DNA from: Acidobacteriaceae bacterium
GTDB lineage: Bacteria; Acidobacteriota; Terriglobia; Terriglobales; SbA1
Length of the DNA: 13,213 bases
Assembly: GCA_019237515.1 (NCBI GenBank)
Contig: JAFAGX010000642.1
Coordinates: 1-13,213, forward strand
Direction of reading: 5' to 3'
Part shown: one piece after another, positions 13,040-13,213 of the stretch
Position numbering within the stretch: position 1 is the first letter of the stretch
How the letters are laid out: each line of letters opens with the position of its first letter
The notes under the pieces: generated by a model
Told to the model about the DNA's origin: nothing
The model's input: the letters and a program-made list of their open reading frames with translations, nothing else
Database searches by the model: none
Translations under genes and position numbers: made by a program

Positions 13040-13213
13040 GCAGCGCTGTTGCAACTGCAATCGAATTACCCGAAGTGGAGAGCAATAATTTTTTAAATCT
13101 CTTGATCGTCGATGATGATCGCGCGGTGCGGGAGGCCTGCCGCGAGGTGGCGCGATTATTGGGCTTCAATAGCCTGGTAGCTGATTCTGCGGATCATGCA
13201 GAGCGGCTACTCG
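13036..13213 (+). CDS. Response regulator receiver domain (3' truncated by window end)
   Basis: About 59 residues are visible. After a 19-residue tail with little similarity to the family, the receiver begins with LNLLIVDDDRAVREACREVARLLGF, which holds the first strand and the acidic Asp-Asp-Asp cluster that binds Mg2+ beside the phosphorylation site. The phospho-acceptor Asp and any output domain lie beyond the window. AGGAG (13022-13026) is 9 bases before the ATG, and the start overlaps the kinase stop, so this is the likely phosphotransfer partner of that soluble kinase. The output (DNA-binding, AAA+ or none) cannot be stated. Confidence 0.85.
   Translation, partial: MSSAVATAIELPEVESNNFLNLLIVDDDRAVREACREVARLLGFNSLVADSADHAERLL

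Noticed and set aside
1..13213. tRNA, rRNA, CRISPR arrays, insertion sequences or phage genes
   Set aside because: No cloverleaf-like segment, regularly spaced direct repeats, transposase motifs or terminal inverted repeats were seen on reading both strands.

Overview
The window looks like chromosomal DNA from a GC-moderate, probably Gram-negative soil-type bacterium. The gene style fits an acidobacterium: small HprK-like/PqqD/radical-SAM cassettes, NtrC-type two-component systems, a secreted M28 peptidase. That placement is an inference from gene content only. I saw no tRNA, rRNA, CRISPR array, insertion sequence or prophage gene.

Positions 1-3321 (+) are a tightly packed assimilatory sulfate-reduction operon. 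It holds the C-terminal part of a siroheme/[4Fe-4S] sulfite (or nitrite) reductase, a Met8/CysG-N-like precorrin-2 dehydrogenase, a uroporphyrinogen-III C-methyltransferase and a CysH-type APS reductase. The two middle genes make siroheme for the first, and CysH makes the sulfite it reduces. Genes overlap by 4 bases or are 2 bases apart, each with a visible ribosome-binding site.

Positions 3398-6140 (+) are the most unusual part: a four-gene cassette of an S26 (SipW-like, Ser/His) peptidase, an HprK-like P-loop kinase, a PqqD-like peptide-binding chaperone and a radical SAM/SPASM enzyme. Three of the four are linked by ATGA overlaps or close packing. These parts normally act on ribosomally made peptides, but no precursor peptide is visible. 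The PqqD-like gene appears to start at a rare ATT codon just behind a strong Shine-Dalgarno sequence.

Positions 6194-7960 (+) encode a secreted PA-domain M28 zinc peptidase. It converges on a minus-strand block that reads, in transcription order, sigma-54-dependent response regulator (11917-10523), membrane sensor kinase with PAS domain (10430-8538), antitoxin (8502-8269) and ParE/RelE toxin (8279-7983). A degenerate 9-base tandem repeat lies between regulator and kinase.

An intergenic region of 318 bases (11918-12235) with four consecutive hairpins separates this block from a divergent second two-component system (+): a small soluble histidine kinase (12236-13039) overlapping the start of a response regulator that runs off the window.
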